From Candidatus Helarchaeota archaeon (GTDB lineage: Archaea > Asgardarchaeota > Lokiarchaeia > Helarchaeales > HEL-GB-A), in the NCBI GenBank assembly GCA_013375405.1, contig JABXJU010000008.1:1-42564 (forward strand): a DNA stretch of 42,564 nucleotides, read 5' to 3'. Below, piece after piece: positions 8,870 to 16,595 of this stretch; within the stretch, counting starts at the first letter, position 1, and the number at the start of each line of letters is the position of its first letter. Position numbers and translations under genes: made by a program. A model generated the notes under the pieces. It ran no database searches and was not told where the DNA came from. It saw only the letters and a program-made list of their open reading frames with translations.

Positions 8870-10348
8870 TTAAATTTGAACCTGGAATCGTTTCGTTATC
8901 TCAGAAAGAAAATTCTCATAATATTCTTCTATTTTATCTCTTAATTTAACTCGCGGTTGTATAATTAAGTCAGGGCTCACGAATTTTTCAATTGTTTCGG
9001 TTAAATTTCCATCATAAACTACAGTACATGCAGCTAATATCGCAGCTCCATACGCAGCTTCGATTATCTTTGGGCGAATAATCTGTTTTTGCAATACATC
9101 AGCCCGAATCTGCAGCCATTCTTTCGATTTCGTAGCGCCTCCAATAGTGAAAACGCGGCCTCCTGATTTTGCTCCTAAACTTTCCAACACTTGAATACTC
9201 AAACGTTCAACAAATGCAACTGCTTGCAAATAAGCGGCATATTTCTCATAATTATTGTCCTCTGGTCCTTCATAGAAATGTTTAGCATTCGAATTTACGA
9301 AAGGAAAGCGCTCTCCTTTTTTAACAAGGGGATAGGTGATAGCTTGGGTGGGAAAATTTTCTAACGCTTTCTTATCATATAATTTATAGTCAATATTTGG
9401 AAAATAGGTTTGCAGGCATTCAGCACCAACTGAGCTCGCCCCACCTGGCAAAAACATGCGTCTACTCCCAGGGAGAACATGGCAATACACTCTCCCTTGC
9501 GGATCAAGAACGAGTTCGCGAGTTAGGCATCTAGTAACTAGTGTAGTTCCCAACGAAGAAAAAAAATCACCTTCTTTTGAAGCACCTGACGCAATTAAAG
9601 CCATAGTAGAATCTGTTGCTCCGCTTATCACTAAAACATTAGATGGAAATCCGGTAATTTTTTCTAATTTCTCGGACGTTCGCCCAACTTTTTGTCCAGA
9701 GAAAACGACTTCTGGTAATTTTTCTAAAGGAATACCTACCCGTTCAATTAAACTAGGCCATTGGCCATTAATAAAGTCAAATCCTGCTTTTAGACAATTA
9801 CTCGTGTCTGAATGAAAATATTCCCCAGTTAGCAGTCCTACAATAAAATCATTCGCATGTAATATTTTATAGGTTTGTTTGAATATTGATGGTAGGTGAC
9901 GCATGATCCAGAGCATTTTAGGTAGCGAAAAAGATGCTTTGAACTTATATCCTACCTTCTGACTGAACTCCTCCGCAGCATCTTGGACTATTTGTGCTTC
10001 TTCTTGAGCACGAATATCATTATACATAATTGCTGATGTCAACGGGTTTCCTTTTTCATTAACTGCAATGATAGTTCCTGAAGTAGAGTCAGTACAAATC
10101 GCCTTCATTTCCTCTAACGAAAGACCTAACTTTTTCAATCCACCTACAAGTTTTGTTAGAAGTTGATAAAATGTCTCCACCCAGCTCCTTGGGTCCTGTT
10201 CATGCCAACCTGGTGGATTTTCACACTCCATATATAATTTGTCAGGCGGAATTACCTCTTGAATATTGAGAATAACTCTTCCGGCTGAATCTGCAACGAT
10301 TCCACGTATACCTGTGCTTCCGAGATCAATTCCAGCAAAAAATACCAT
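8870..10348 (-). CDS. FGGY-family carbohydrate kinase
   Basis: 492 residues, typical for xylulokinase/fuculokinase/ribulokinase relatives. The N-terminal ATPase-fold phosphate motif GIDLGSTGIRG is at 6-16, the substrate-side motif GWHEQDP at 47-53, the catalytic base D246 in ISGATDSTM, and a glycine-rich adenosine motif (GRVFTIGGATKS) lies near residue 400. It phosphorylates a sugar or polyol with ATP and heads a two-gene operon with a class II aldolase, the logic of the fuculose or 5-deoxysugar pathways. It diverges from the DsbA-like gene. Substrate identity would need modelling or assay. Confidence 0.85.
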   Translation of the reverse strand: MVFFAGIDLGSTGIRGIVADSAGRVILNIQEVIPPDKLYMECENPPGWHEQDPRSWVETFYQLLTKLVGGLKKLGLSLEEMKAICTDSTSGTIIAVNEKGNPLTSAIMYNDIRAQEEAQIVQDAAEEFSQKVGYKFKASFSLPKMLWIMRHLPSIFKQTYKILHANDFIVGLLTGEYFHSDTSNCLKAGFDFINGQWPSLIERVGIPLEKLPEVVFSGQKVGRTSEKLEKITGFPSNVLVISGATDSTMALIASGASKEGDFFSSLGTTLVTRCLTRELVLDPQGRVYCHVLPGSRRMFLPGGASSVGAECLQTYFPNIDYKLYDKKALENFPTQAITYPLVKKGERFPFVNSNAKHFYEGPEDNNYEKYAAYLQAVAFVERLSIQVLESLGAKSGGRVFTIGGATKSKEWLQIRADVLQKQIIRPKIIEAAYGAAILAACTVVYDGNLTETIEKFVSPDLIIQPRVKLRDKIEEYYENFLSEITKRFQVQI

Positions 10349-10420
10349 TATAATGAAATTGATTGATATATTTATTAAAATTGTATCTTTGATAATAAAG
10401 AAATTAAAAAGGATTTAAAC

Positions 10421-11026
10421 ATGCAACCAATTAAGGTCGTGATTTTTTCAGATTACCTTTGTCCATTTTGCTTTTTAGCTAATGAGATAGTTAAACGAAT
10501 AAAGAAAAAATTTAATCTTAATGTAATTTGGCGTCCCTATGATCTTCATCCTGTACGATCAATGATGCCACCTATTGATTCTCCATACATCAAAATGGCT
10601 TGGTTAAACGTTCAACGCCTCGCTAAAGAAAATAATATCGAGATTAAACTCCCAAGTTACCTCTCTCTTTCACGTAAAGCCTTAGAAACTGCAGAATTCG
10701 CACGAGAATATAGTGTTTTTAATGAATGTCATAATCGTATTTTCAATGCCTATTTTCTTGAAGGTAAGGATATCGAGAATGAGAAGACGCTTTTAGAGAT
10801 CGTTAAAGAATTAAAATTGGATCTAGAAGAATTAAAGCAAAAATGGAAGGAGGAAACTTATTATAACGCAATAAAAAACTCCATCCGCGAACTCCATTCA
10901 GTCGGAATAACAGCGGTCCCAGCTTTCTTTATTGGAAATGAAAAACAAAGAATTATGGTGGGAGTCCATCCACAAGAACAATTAGAAAAAGTAATTCTCA
11001 AAGCACAAGCCGAGATGGAATACTAA
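10421..11026 (+). CDS. DsbA-family thioredoxin-fold oxidoreductase (FrnE-like)
   Basis: 201 residues. The thioredoxin-fold active site C14-P-F-C17 lies after the first beta strand (VVIFSDYLCPFC), a helical insertion occupies the middle, and the cis-proline loop is GITAVPAFFIG near residues 163-173. This is the FrnE/2-hydroxychromene-2-carboxylate isomerase-like branch of DsbA proteins, many of which are cytosolic disulfide oxidoreductases or isomerases. There is no signal peptide. It is a single gene, ending 6 bp from the convergent radical SAM gene. Confidence 0.85.
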   Translation: MQPIKVVIFSDYLCPFCFLANEIVKRIKKKFNLNVIWRPYDLHPVRSMMPPIDSPYIKMAWLNVQRLAKENNIEIKLPSYLSLSRKALETAEFAREYSVFNECHNRIFNAYFLEGKDIENEKTLLEIVKELKLDLEELKQKWKEETYYNAIKNSIRELHSVGITAVPAFFIGNEKQRIMVGVHPQEQLEKVILKAQAEMEY

Positions 11027-11032
11027 TATTTA

Positions 11033-12532
11033 TTAAGAAATATCTGATGCCATCTGTAGTGATTGTTCAGGTCTTCCGTAAGTAAAGGAACGTACACCAC
11101 TAAAATTTTTGAAATTCTTGATGTTATGCGAGAGAACCTTAATCATAAGTCGGAATTGATAAAAACTTGTAAAAATTCTATAAACTTCTTTTATTATGAA
11201 TTTTGGTCTTAAAAAGAACTTTCTCAATGATTTTATCATTAAATCTGAAATGATTGAAGTTGGCACTCCAACTGGGTCGATATCGGGAACAGCCACTCCC
11301 GTTTCCCAATGTTTATTTTCATCTATCAGGTTTTTTTCAACGAGGTTATCCCAAATGTCAGTTCCCGGCATCGTTCCAAGAAGATTGACGAATGGAAAAT
11401 CAATATCTAATTTTAAGGAAAAATCTAAAGTATTTTGAATTTCTTGAAGCGTTTCACTGGGCCCCCCCACGACAAAAGATCCAATAATATATGGAATTTT
11501 TGCTTTTCTAGCCTTATTGACTGCTAATATGGATTGTGCGGGAGTAATTCTTTTATTGTAATAATCAAGAATTCGCTGATTTGCACTTTCTATGCCATAA
11601 AAAAGAATTCTACAATTGGCACGTCGCATTGCTTTTAATAAGTCTAGAGATATTTGATCCACTCTTCCCTCACCAATCCAATCCAAATCAATTTTGTTTT
11701 TTTTCATCATATCACATAGTTTTATGACCTTTTTCTTATTCATTGTAAAATTATCATCTGCATAAACAAAGAACTTGTATCCCTCACTTTCTAAATATTC
11801 CATTTCTTCAATAATATTTTCATTTGAACGCCTTCGATACCCATATTTTCTTTTGTTATGACAAAATGCACATTGAAAGGGACATCCTCTGGATGAAAGC
11901 ATGGATGTGAAGCCGGTCGGAGCTAAATGTAACCCTCCAATGATTGCCTTATACTCAAATTTTATACTTTTTCTATCAGGAAACGGTAATTCATCCAGAT
12001 CCTGTATCAATCCACGATTTTCATTCCTTTTTATTGTCCCATTTTCAGAATAGGTTATTCCTTTAATATTTTTTAATGATTGCCCTTTTGAAACGGCATT
12101 GACCAATTCTAAAAAACTATATTCTCCCTCCCCTCTCACACAAGCATCAATAAAATCATATTTCTTTAAAATCCTTAAATCATTAGTTGTTGCATGCTTA
12201 TTTCCAAATACAATCTTAACATTTGGATTCCATTTTTTTATTTCTCTTGAGATAGTAACAGCACTTAAATTAGAATTTTTATTTGTTAAGGTGGAAAATC
12301 CTACAATATCCGGATCTTTCTTTTTTATCCATTTCATAATTTGTTCTAAATTAAAACGCAATGCTTCTTGATCAATGACATCTACGTGAAAATTCTCTTT
12401 CTTTAATACAGCAGTTAAATATAGGATCCCCAACGGCGGTGAAGTAGACCAAAATTCAACATCAGATTTACCACTCCCTTCCTTTGAACTGCTTACTGGT
12501 CCAGGATTAATTAATGCAATTCTAAATCTCAT
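11033..12532 (-). CDS. B12-binding-domain radical SAM protein
   Basis: About 499 residues. An N-terminal cobalamin-binding Rossmann-like region (SPPLGILYLTAVLKKENFHVDVID) is followed by the radical SAM cluster motif C219xxxC223xxC226 in SSRGCPFQCAFC and a TIM-barrel part with YADDNFT and GSFVVGGPSET (numbering from the upstream GTG). Class B radical SAM enzymes of this layout carry out methylations, ring rearrangements or lipid and cofactor modifications; the reaction cannot be assigned. ATG at 12532 is preceded by two in-frame GTG codons, so translation could begin at 12538. No partner gene is adjacent; the upstream gene is divergent. Confidence 0.85.
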   Translation of the reverse strand: MRFRIALINPGPVSSSKEGSGKSDVEFWSTSPPLGILYLTAVLKKENFHVDVIDQEALRFNLEQIMKWIKKKDPDIVGFSTLTNKNSNLSAVTISREIKKWNPNVKIVFGNKHATTNDLRILKKYDFIDACVRGEGEYSFLELVNAVSKGQSLKNIKGITYSENGTIKRNENRGLIQDLDELPFPDRKSIKFEYKAIIGGLHLAPTGFTSMLSSRGCPFQCAFCHNKRKYGYRRRSNENIIEEMEYLESEGYKFFVYADDNFTMNKKKVIKLCDMMKKNKIDLDWIGEGRVDQISLDLLKAMRRANCRILFYGIESANQRILDYYNKRITPAQSILAVNKARKAKIPYIIGSFVVGGPSETLQEIQNTLDFSLKLDIDFPFVNLLGTMPGTDIWDNLVEKNLIDENKHWETGVAVPDIDPVGVPTSIISDLMIKSLRKFFLRPKFIIKEVYRIFTSFYQFRLMIKVLSHNIKNFKNFSGVRSFTYGRPEQSLQMASDIS

Positions 12533-12743
12533 CACCACTCTATTTTGTTTTCCAGATATTTTTTTAAAATAATGGATATTAATTTTCCATTTATTCTTAA
12601 ATTATTTAAATTAAATGAAATGTTTTTAAAAATATACTTCACTCTTAATTTCAAAAAAAGGCGCTCACAAATTTTTTCAGGTTAAATTCTAAGAGATTGC
12701 AAATAACTTATTAAATAACGGAAGGTTATAATTAAATGGAATT

Positions 12744-13154
12744 ATGGAAAGTCTATCCGACAAAAACAAGATATGGCAACTAGATGAAGTGTTGTTAATC
12801 TTGTTTTCATCGGGGCGATTTCACAACTTGAACGATTTTTTACTGCTTACGAAAATTTTTGAGCGAGTTTTCCCCTCAGCACACTTAATTGGCTTTAATG
12901 GGAATAAAACGTTTATTATAAGACAACTCGAGTCGAGTAAGAAAAAGAATTTCTTAATTACTGTCGGAACAAATTTTTCTATTTCTGGAGATGGGCGGAA
13001 ATACACCATAAACATAATAAATGAGAAAGTTTTGAAAAATGAAGAATTAGCTACTGCCTGGAAACTTTATCGAAAAATACTAAGCCGATTGCCTCGCGTC
13101 CGCGCCTTCTGGGATGATTATTTAGAAGGGTTTTTAAGACGTCTTAATAAATAA
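12744..13154 (+). CDS. Small protein of unknown function
   Basis: 136 residues, no family recognised. It reads as a compact alpha/beta protein: a helical start (IWQLDEVLLILFSSG), a beta-rich centre (LIGFNGNKTFIIRQLE, KNFLITVGTNFSISG) and a basic C-terminal helix (KLYRKILSRLPRVRAFWDDYL). No cysteines and no membrane segment. It is 47 bp upstream of the CPBP protease gene on the same strand, so a shared transcript is possible. Confidence 0.6.
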   Translation: MESLSDKNKIWQLDEVLLILFSSGRFHNLNDFLLLTKIFERVFPSAHLIGFNGNKTFIIRQLESSKKKNFLITVGTNFSISGDGRKYTINIINEKVLKNEELATAWKLYRKILSRLPRVRAFWDDYLEGFLRRLNK

Positions 13155-13201
13155 GAAGACAATCACTATCCATTAAAAGTTAGATCTAAAAGAGGATTTA
13201 A

Positions 13202-13951
13202 ATGACTGAAGCAGAACTTGATACACCTTGGAATTGGAAAAGTTCGGCACTCGTGTTTGGCCTCGTAATTGGTGCGAGTGTCTCAATTTTTGCAATAATA
13301 CAATTAGGTATGTTACTCTTAACAGGGTGGCAATTTGATTTTTACACTGGAGTGTTAATCGCTCCGGGAAGTATTGCTGGCGTTTGGATAGGTACAGTAA
13401 TAACTGAATTGATAATTTTACAAATTACAATAATCTTTGCCGTGTATATTTTTAAGGGAAAGATGAGGCACTTCAATTTTAAACGCCCATCGAAAAAGCA
13501 CTTATTGATCGCTATTGGAGGTGCATTTGCTGCGTATGGTCTTAGCATCCTGGGTGGTCTTCTAAATTATTTAATTACAGGTGATGACCCCAATCAAGCT
13601 CTCTATGATGCGCTTTTTCAAACTTCGGAAGTATATCAGGTTATCATCTGGATTATTTTGATGATGTGTGTAGTAGCACCATGCGAGGAAATCTTCGCGA
13701 GAGGCTTTGTCCAAAAAGGGCTTCAAAATTCATGTAAATTAAAGAAAATATCTGTTTTTATCGGAATTATAATTGCATCACTCCTCTTTGCGGTACTTCA
13801 CTTAGATATTTACCGTATCATTCCCTTATTTTTTGTGGGTATTATCCTAGGTTTGGTATTTTATTTTACCAAAGATAATTCAATGGCTTCCACAATCACA
13901 CATGGTTTATATAATTCCCTCGGAATCCTTCTTTTCTTTTTATTTCCCTAG
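13202..13951 (+). CDS. CPBP (CAAX/Abi) family intramembrane metalloprotease
   Basis: 249 residues with about seven hydrophobic segments. The three signature motifs are in order: E162-E163-x-x-x-R167 (CEEIFARG), F196-x-x-x-H200 (FAVLH), and H234-x-x-x-N238 (HGLYN). In this family the Glu and His residues coordinate a catalytic site inside the membrane that cleaves prenylated or membrane-bound substrates. ATG at 13202 follows AAGAGGATTTAA. The substrate is unknown; nearby small GTPases do not show C-terminal CAAX boxes. Confidence 0.85.
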   Translation: MTEAELDTPWNWKSSALVFGLVIGASVSIFAIIQLGMLLLTGWQFDFYTGVLIAPGSIAGVWIGTVITELIILQITIIFAVYIFKGKMRHFNFKRPSKKHLLIAIGGAFAAYGLSILGGLLNYLITGDDPNQALYDALFQTSEVYQVIIWIILMMCVVAPCEEIFARGFVQKGLQNSCKLKKISVFIGIIIASLLFAVLHLDIYRIIPLFFVGIILGLVFYFTKDNSMASTITHGLYNSLGILLFFLFP

Positions 13952-14028
13952 TATATCGGTATTAAATAATTGATTTAATCCAAAGTTGCTTAAAAAAGAA
14001 TAATTTTTGCCTCATTTGAAACAATAAT

Positions 14029-14040
14029 TTAAATATATAT
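14029..14040 (+). promoter_or_regulatory. TATA box upstream of the MglA-like GTPase
   Basis: TTAAATATATAT stands about 85-95 bp before the ATG at 14124 in a 172-bp gap. Normal spacing would start transcription near 14060 and leave a leader of about 60 nt. Confidence 0.4.
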
Positions 14041-14123
14041 CAAAGAGGTTGAAATACCTAAACCTAATATATGATAAATCCAGTATTATGTAAAACTAAC
14101 AAGTAGTTAAATGGGTTAGTCTT

Positions 14124-14711
14124 ATGCCTTCGAGACGAGCAGATGGCGCATTGGTTTTTAAATTGGTATATTATGGACCCAGTTTAAGCGGAAAAACGAC
14201 AAGTGTCAATTGGCTCTATGAAAAAGAGGGGATTGCTGTAGGTGAACTCACATCAATTAAGGGGGGTGCAGGCGCCAAAGGTGATTTAGGGAAGTTTGGT
14301 GGATTTTTTGACCGGATGACCGCAAAAATCGGCAAAGTCAATCTTCAAGTTTGGTCCGTCGCAGGGAGAAAATCCCACAAAAATCTCCGAAAGGTGATAC
14401 TGAAAGGTGTAGATGGGCTCTTATTTGTTTGGGATGCGCAACGGGGTGTATGGAAAGATAATATAGAATCGTTTAATGAACTAATTGGTATTTTACAACG
14501 AAAATTACTACAAATCCCATTAATAGTTATGCTCAACAAATCCGACCTACCTGGAACTATAACGAAAGCGAACATTGAACAACTTTTAAAGAAAGCCAAG
14601 GTCATGGGCGAAGTACTTGAAACTTCTGCAATCAATGGCACCAATGTGCGTAGAGCTTTTGATGTGTGTGTCCGTTCTGTTATTTCACATTATCTAGAAC
14701 AAAAAAAGTAG
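14124..14711 (+). CDS. MglA/Arf-like small GTPase with atypical switch II
   Basis: 195 residues. The P-loop GPSLSGKT is at 18-25 in the MglA-like context YYGPSLSGKTTSVNWLY, the base-recognition motif NKSD at 138-141 and ETSA at 166-169. The central LKGVDGLLFVWDAQ resembles MglA FVADSQ rather than Rab or Ras. The G3 region reads WSVAGRKSH: as in MglA the Asp of DxxG is absent, but the usual Gln after Gly is Arg82, so intrinsic hydrolysis may be altered or depend on a partner. No prenylation cysteine is present. It ends 9 bp from the convergent GRAM-like gene. In Asgard archaea such GTPases are numerous and usually paired with roadblock or longin regulators; one candidate lies elsewhere in the window. 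Confidence 0.85.
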   Translation: MPSRRADGALVFKLVYYGPSLSGKTTSVNWLYEKEGIAVGELTSIKGGAGAKGDLGKFGGFFDRMTAKIGKVNLQVWSVAGRKSHKNLRKVILKGVDGLLFVWDAQRGVWKDNIESFNELIGILQRKLLQIPLIVMLNKSDLPGTITKANIEQLLKKAKVMGEVLETSAINGTNVRRAFDVCVRSVISHYLEQKK

Positions 14712-14720
14712 GCCTAATTT

Positions 14721-15365
14721 TCAATCAGCAATAAATTTTACATTCTTTTTACAGGCAGGGCAGATATACATGCCAGGCCGATAATTTACTAGACTCCCAC
14801 AAGATGGACACGTTAATTCAATAACATCCTCATCTATATCACTTAAGAGGTATTGAACACTATCTGAAACTCGGGATTCTGGTGGTGGAACTTTTTTCTC
14901 TATTGCCTCCTTTTTCGGTTCTTCATAAACCGGCTCATCAATGACAGTTGGTATTCCCCTGTCTTTGAGCGATTCTTCAATGCGGATAACTGCCTCATTT
15001 TGGATATCTTTCGGAATATCTTTAAAATAAATATTAGCCTTTTTGGATTTTAGCGTACCTTTTTCGAGCACTGCTTCGATTTTCAAGGATCCTTTTCCAA
15101 CGAGTGACGCCGAATTGACATCACTATAAAAAAGAGAGAAACCATCATACATCAACCGCGGATCTTTGGCCTTCTTCTTCATCTGACAAATAAAAATTAA
15201 TCTCAAATTACTAACATAAAGAGTCCCTTTTTTGAGGTCTTTTAGTTTTATATTTAATCCACTAACTACACGAGGCGTAACTCCAGGTGCCGTTAACAAA
15301 ATTTGTTCATCTTGAAATAAAAACGGTTGACCTTCCTCGTTCCAGTATCTATCCACAGTGCTCAT
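14721..15365 (-). CDS. GRAM/PH (GLUE)-like domain protein with C-terminal zinc ribbon
   Basis: 214 residues from ATG 15365 (an in-frame TTG at 15383 would add six). The N-terminal 130 residues have a PH-superfamily look: DEQILLTAPGV, then GTLYVSNLRLIFI (47-59), the classic GRAM/GLUE strand pattern GxLYLTxxRLIF, followed by further strands and a terminal helix (EAVIRIEESL). An acidic, Pro-rich linker (about 142-165) leads to a zinc ribbon with C186xxC189 and C202xxC205. GRAM and GLUE domains bind phosphoinositides or ubiquitin-system partners in eukaryotes; Vps36 of ESCRT-II uses a similar fold, but the Vps36 winged helices are absent. Convergent with the GTPase, divergent from the coiled-coil pair. 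Domain assignment is by motif only. Confidence 0.6.
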   Translation of the reverse strand: MSTVDRYWNEEGQPFLFQDEQILLTAPGVTPRVVSGLNIKLKDLKKGTLYVSNLRLIFICQMKKKAKDPRLMYDGFSLFYSDVNSASLVGKGSLKIEAVLEKGTLKSKKANIYFKDIPKDIQNEAVIRIEESLKDRGIPTVIDEPVYEEPKKEAIEKKVPPPESRVSDSVQYLLSDIDEDVIELTCPSCGSLVNYRPGMYICPACKKNVKFIAD

Positions 15366-15467
15366 TCCCTTAAATTTACTCAATTGTCAATTTTATGGTT
15401 ATAATTTGTTTGATCGGACCCTAACTTCCTTAATTTTTTTTTCTTCTTCCCAATTTTCTCATTTAAT

Positions 15468-15498
15468 ATATTTATGGCGTATTTCCGCCCATAAATAT
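15468..15498. repeat. Inverted repeat in divergent promoter region
   Basis: ATATTTATGG at 15468-15477 is repeated in inverted form at 15489-15498 with 11 bases between. It sits in the 240-bp space between the GRAM-like gene and the first coiled-coil gene, where it could be a dimer-binding operator or a hairpin in a leader. A second element, a direct repeat AAATATAGCT, occurs at 15561-15570 and 15578-15587 nearer the plus-strand gene. Confidence 0.45.
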
Positions 15499-15605
15499 GG
15501 CTACTTAATATTTGTTATTTTCAGTTGTTTTTAAATTCAATATTAACCTTAATATATTTGAAATATAGCTCTATTTTAAATATAGCTAAAGGAGTAATTG
15601 AATTT

Positions 15606-15977
15606 ATGAGTCGAGACTTCGCCTCTTTTATGGCTTCTATCTCAGAAGACTCCGCAGAACAAAAAGTCCGAGAACTCATGGAAATTCTAGATAAAGTGAT
15701 GCAAATTATAATGAATTCGACTGATCAATTATTCACTCAGCTAATGAAATTAGAAACTAATATCAACCATCTGATGGGGCGAATCACTAAACTTGAATCA
15801 CAATCTGCTATAGCCGCCCCGGGCCAACCAATACCCTCTGCAGGCGCACCAGGCATGCCTGCAGCAGCAGCAGCACCCGCTCCAAAGCCTGCGCCGAAAC
15901 CCATGAGTCCAGTGTCTGCCCGATCGGCACTTCAAAGTGAATTAAAACAATTATTTGCGCGAAGAAAGCAACAATAA
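15606..15977 (+). CDS. Small coiled-coil protein with Pro/Ala-rich linker and conserved C-terminal helix (copy A)
   Basis: 123 residues from ATG 15606, which has GGAG 11 bases upstream and aligns with the start of its neighbour. Residues 1-66 are helical with heptad-like spacing (LMEILDKVMQIIMNSTDQLFTQL, then MGRITKLE), like short oligomeric coiled coils of the HSBP1/BRICK1 type. Residues 67-98 are Pro/Ala-rich, ending PAPKPAPKP, then SPVSARSALQSELKQLFAR, a basic amphipathic helix. The next gene (16168-16536) is a paralogue. No catalytic residues; likely an oligomeric scaffold or adaptor. Resemblance of the C-terminal helix to WH2-type actin-binding helices is suggestive but unproven. Confidence 0.75.
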   Translation: MSRDFASFMASISEDSAEQKVRELMEILDKVMQIIMNSTDQLFTQLMKLETNINHLMGRITKLESQSAIAAPGQPIPSAGAPGMPAAAAAPAPKPAPKPMSPVSARSALQSELKQLFARRKQQ

Positions 15978-16167
15978 CCTTAAAAGAGATATTATTATAG
16001 TAGTAATATTCTCATTTTACTGTAAAATAAATTTTAACTCTAAAACCTGAAAATATTATAATTATGATACCTCTATTTCTAAAAAAGCTTTAATATCCAT
16101 ATTTACTTAATAACTAACAAAGCAATCAATTTAGAATTAAATTGAATTTGTAATGGTGGAAGCCAAA

Positions 16168-16536
16168 ATGACCCACGAATTTGCGTCGATAATGGAAGCC
16201 ATTGCTGGAGACACAGTCGATGAGAAAATTAAAGTTTTCTCAGATGTGTTAGATAAAATCACTCAATTTGCCGTAAACACACTCGATCAATTGACTAAAA
16301 AAGTAAATGAACTTCAAGGAGTGCTCCAAAATATGCAGGGGCGAGTGATTAAGCTTGAGCAACGTCCTGTTGCACCTGCAGCGGCATTTGGAACCGCACC
16401 TCCACCGCCCGTCCCAGAAGGTGGCCCTGCGGCGGCACCCGCTCCAAAACCTGCGCCGAAACCCCTGAGTCCAGTGTCTGCCCGAGCGGCACTTCAAGGT
16501 GAATTAAAGGCTTTATTTGCTAAACGCAAACAATAA
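16168..16536 (+). CDS. Small coiled-coil protein with Pro/Ala-rich linker and conserved C-terminal helix (copy B)
   Basis: 122 residues from ATG 16168, chosen over the ATG at 16153 because GGTGGA lies eight bases upstream and because MTHEFASIMEAI aligns with MSRDFASFMASI of copy A. The N-terminal coiled coil (DKITQFAVNTLDQLTKKVNEL, MQGRVIKLE) diverges from copy A, whereas the C-terminal box PAPKPAPKPLSPVSARAALQ plus GELKALFAKRKQ is almost unchanged. The linker contains a PPPPVP run. The DNA encoding the box is nearly identical in the two copies, which points to gene conversion or strong selection. Function unknown; it probably hetero-oligomerises with copy A. Confidence 0.75.
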   Translation: MTHEFASIMEAIAGDTVDEKIKVFSDVLDKITQFAVNTLDQLTKKVNELQGVLQNMQGRVIKLEQRPVAPAAAFGTAPPPPVPEGGPAAAPAPKPAPKPLSPVSARAALQGELKALFAKRKQ

Positions 16537-16595
16537 ATTTATCCCTGAAAGATTTGGATCGTTCGTCCGAATCCTTTACTAAATATACATCGATT

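Noticed and set aside
12539..12743. Possible hairpin AATGGA...TCCATT in the 205-bp gap
   Set aside because: Only six base pairs with an AT-rich loop; expected by chance in this composition.
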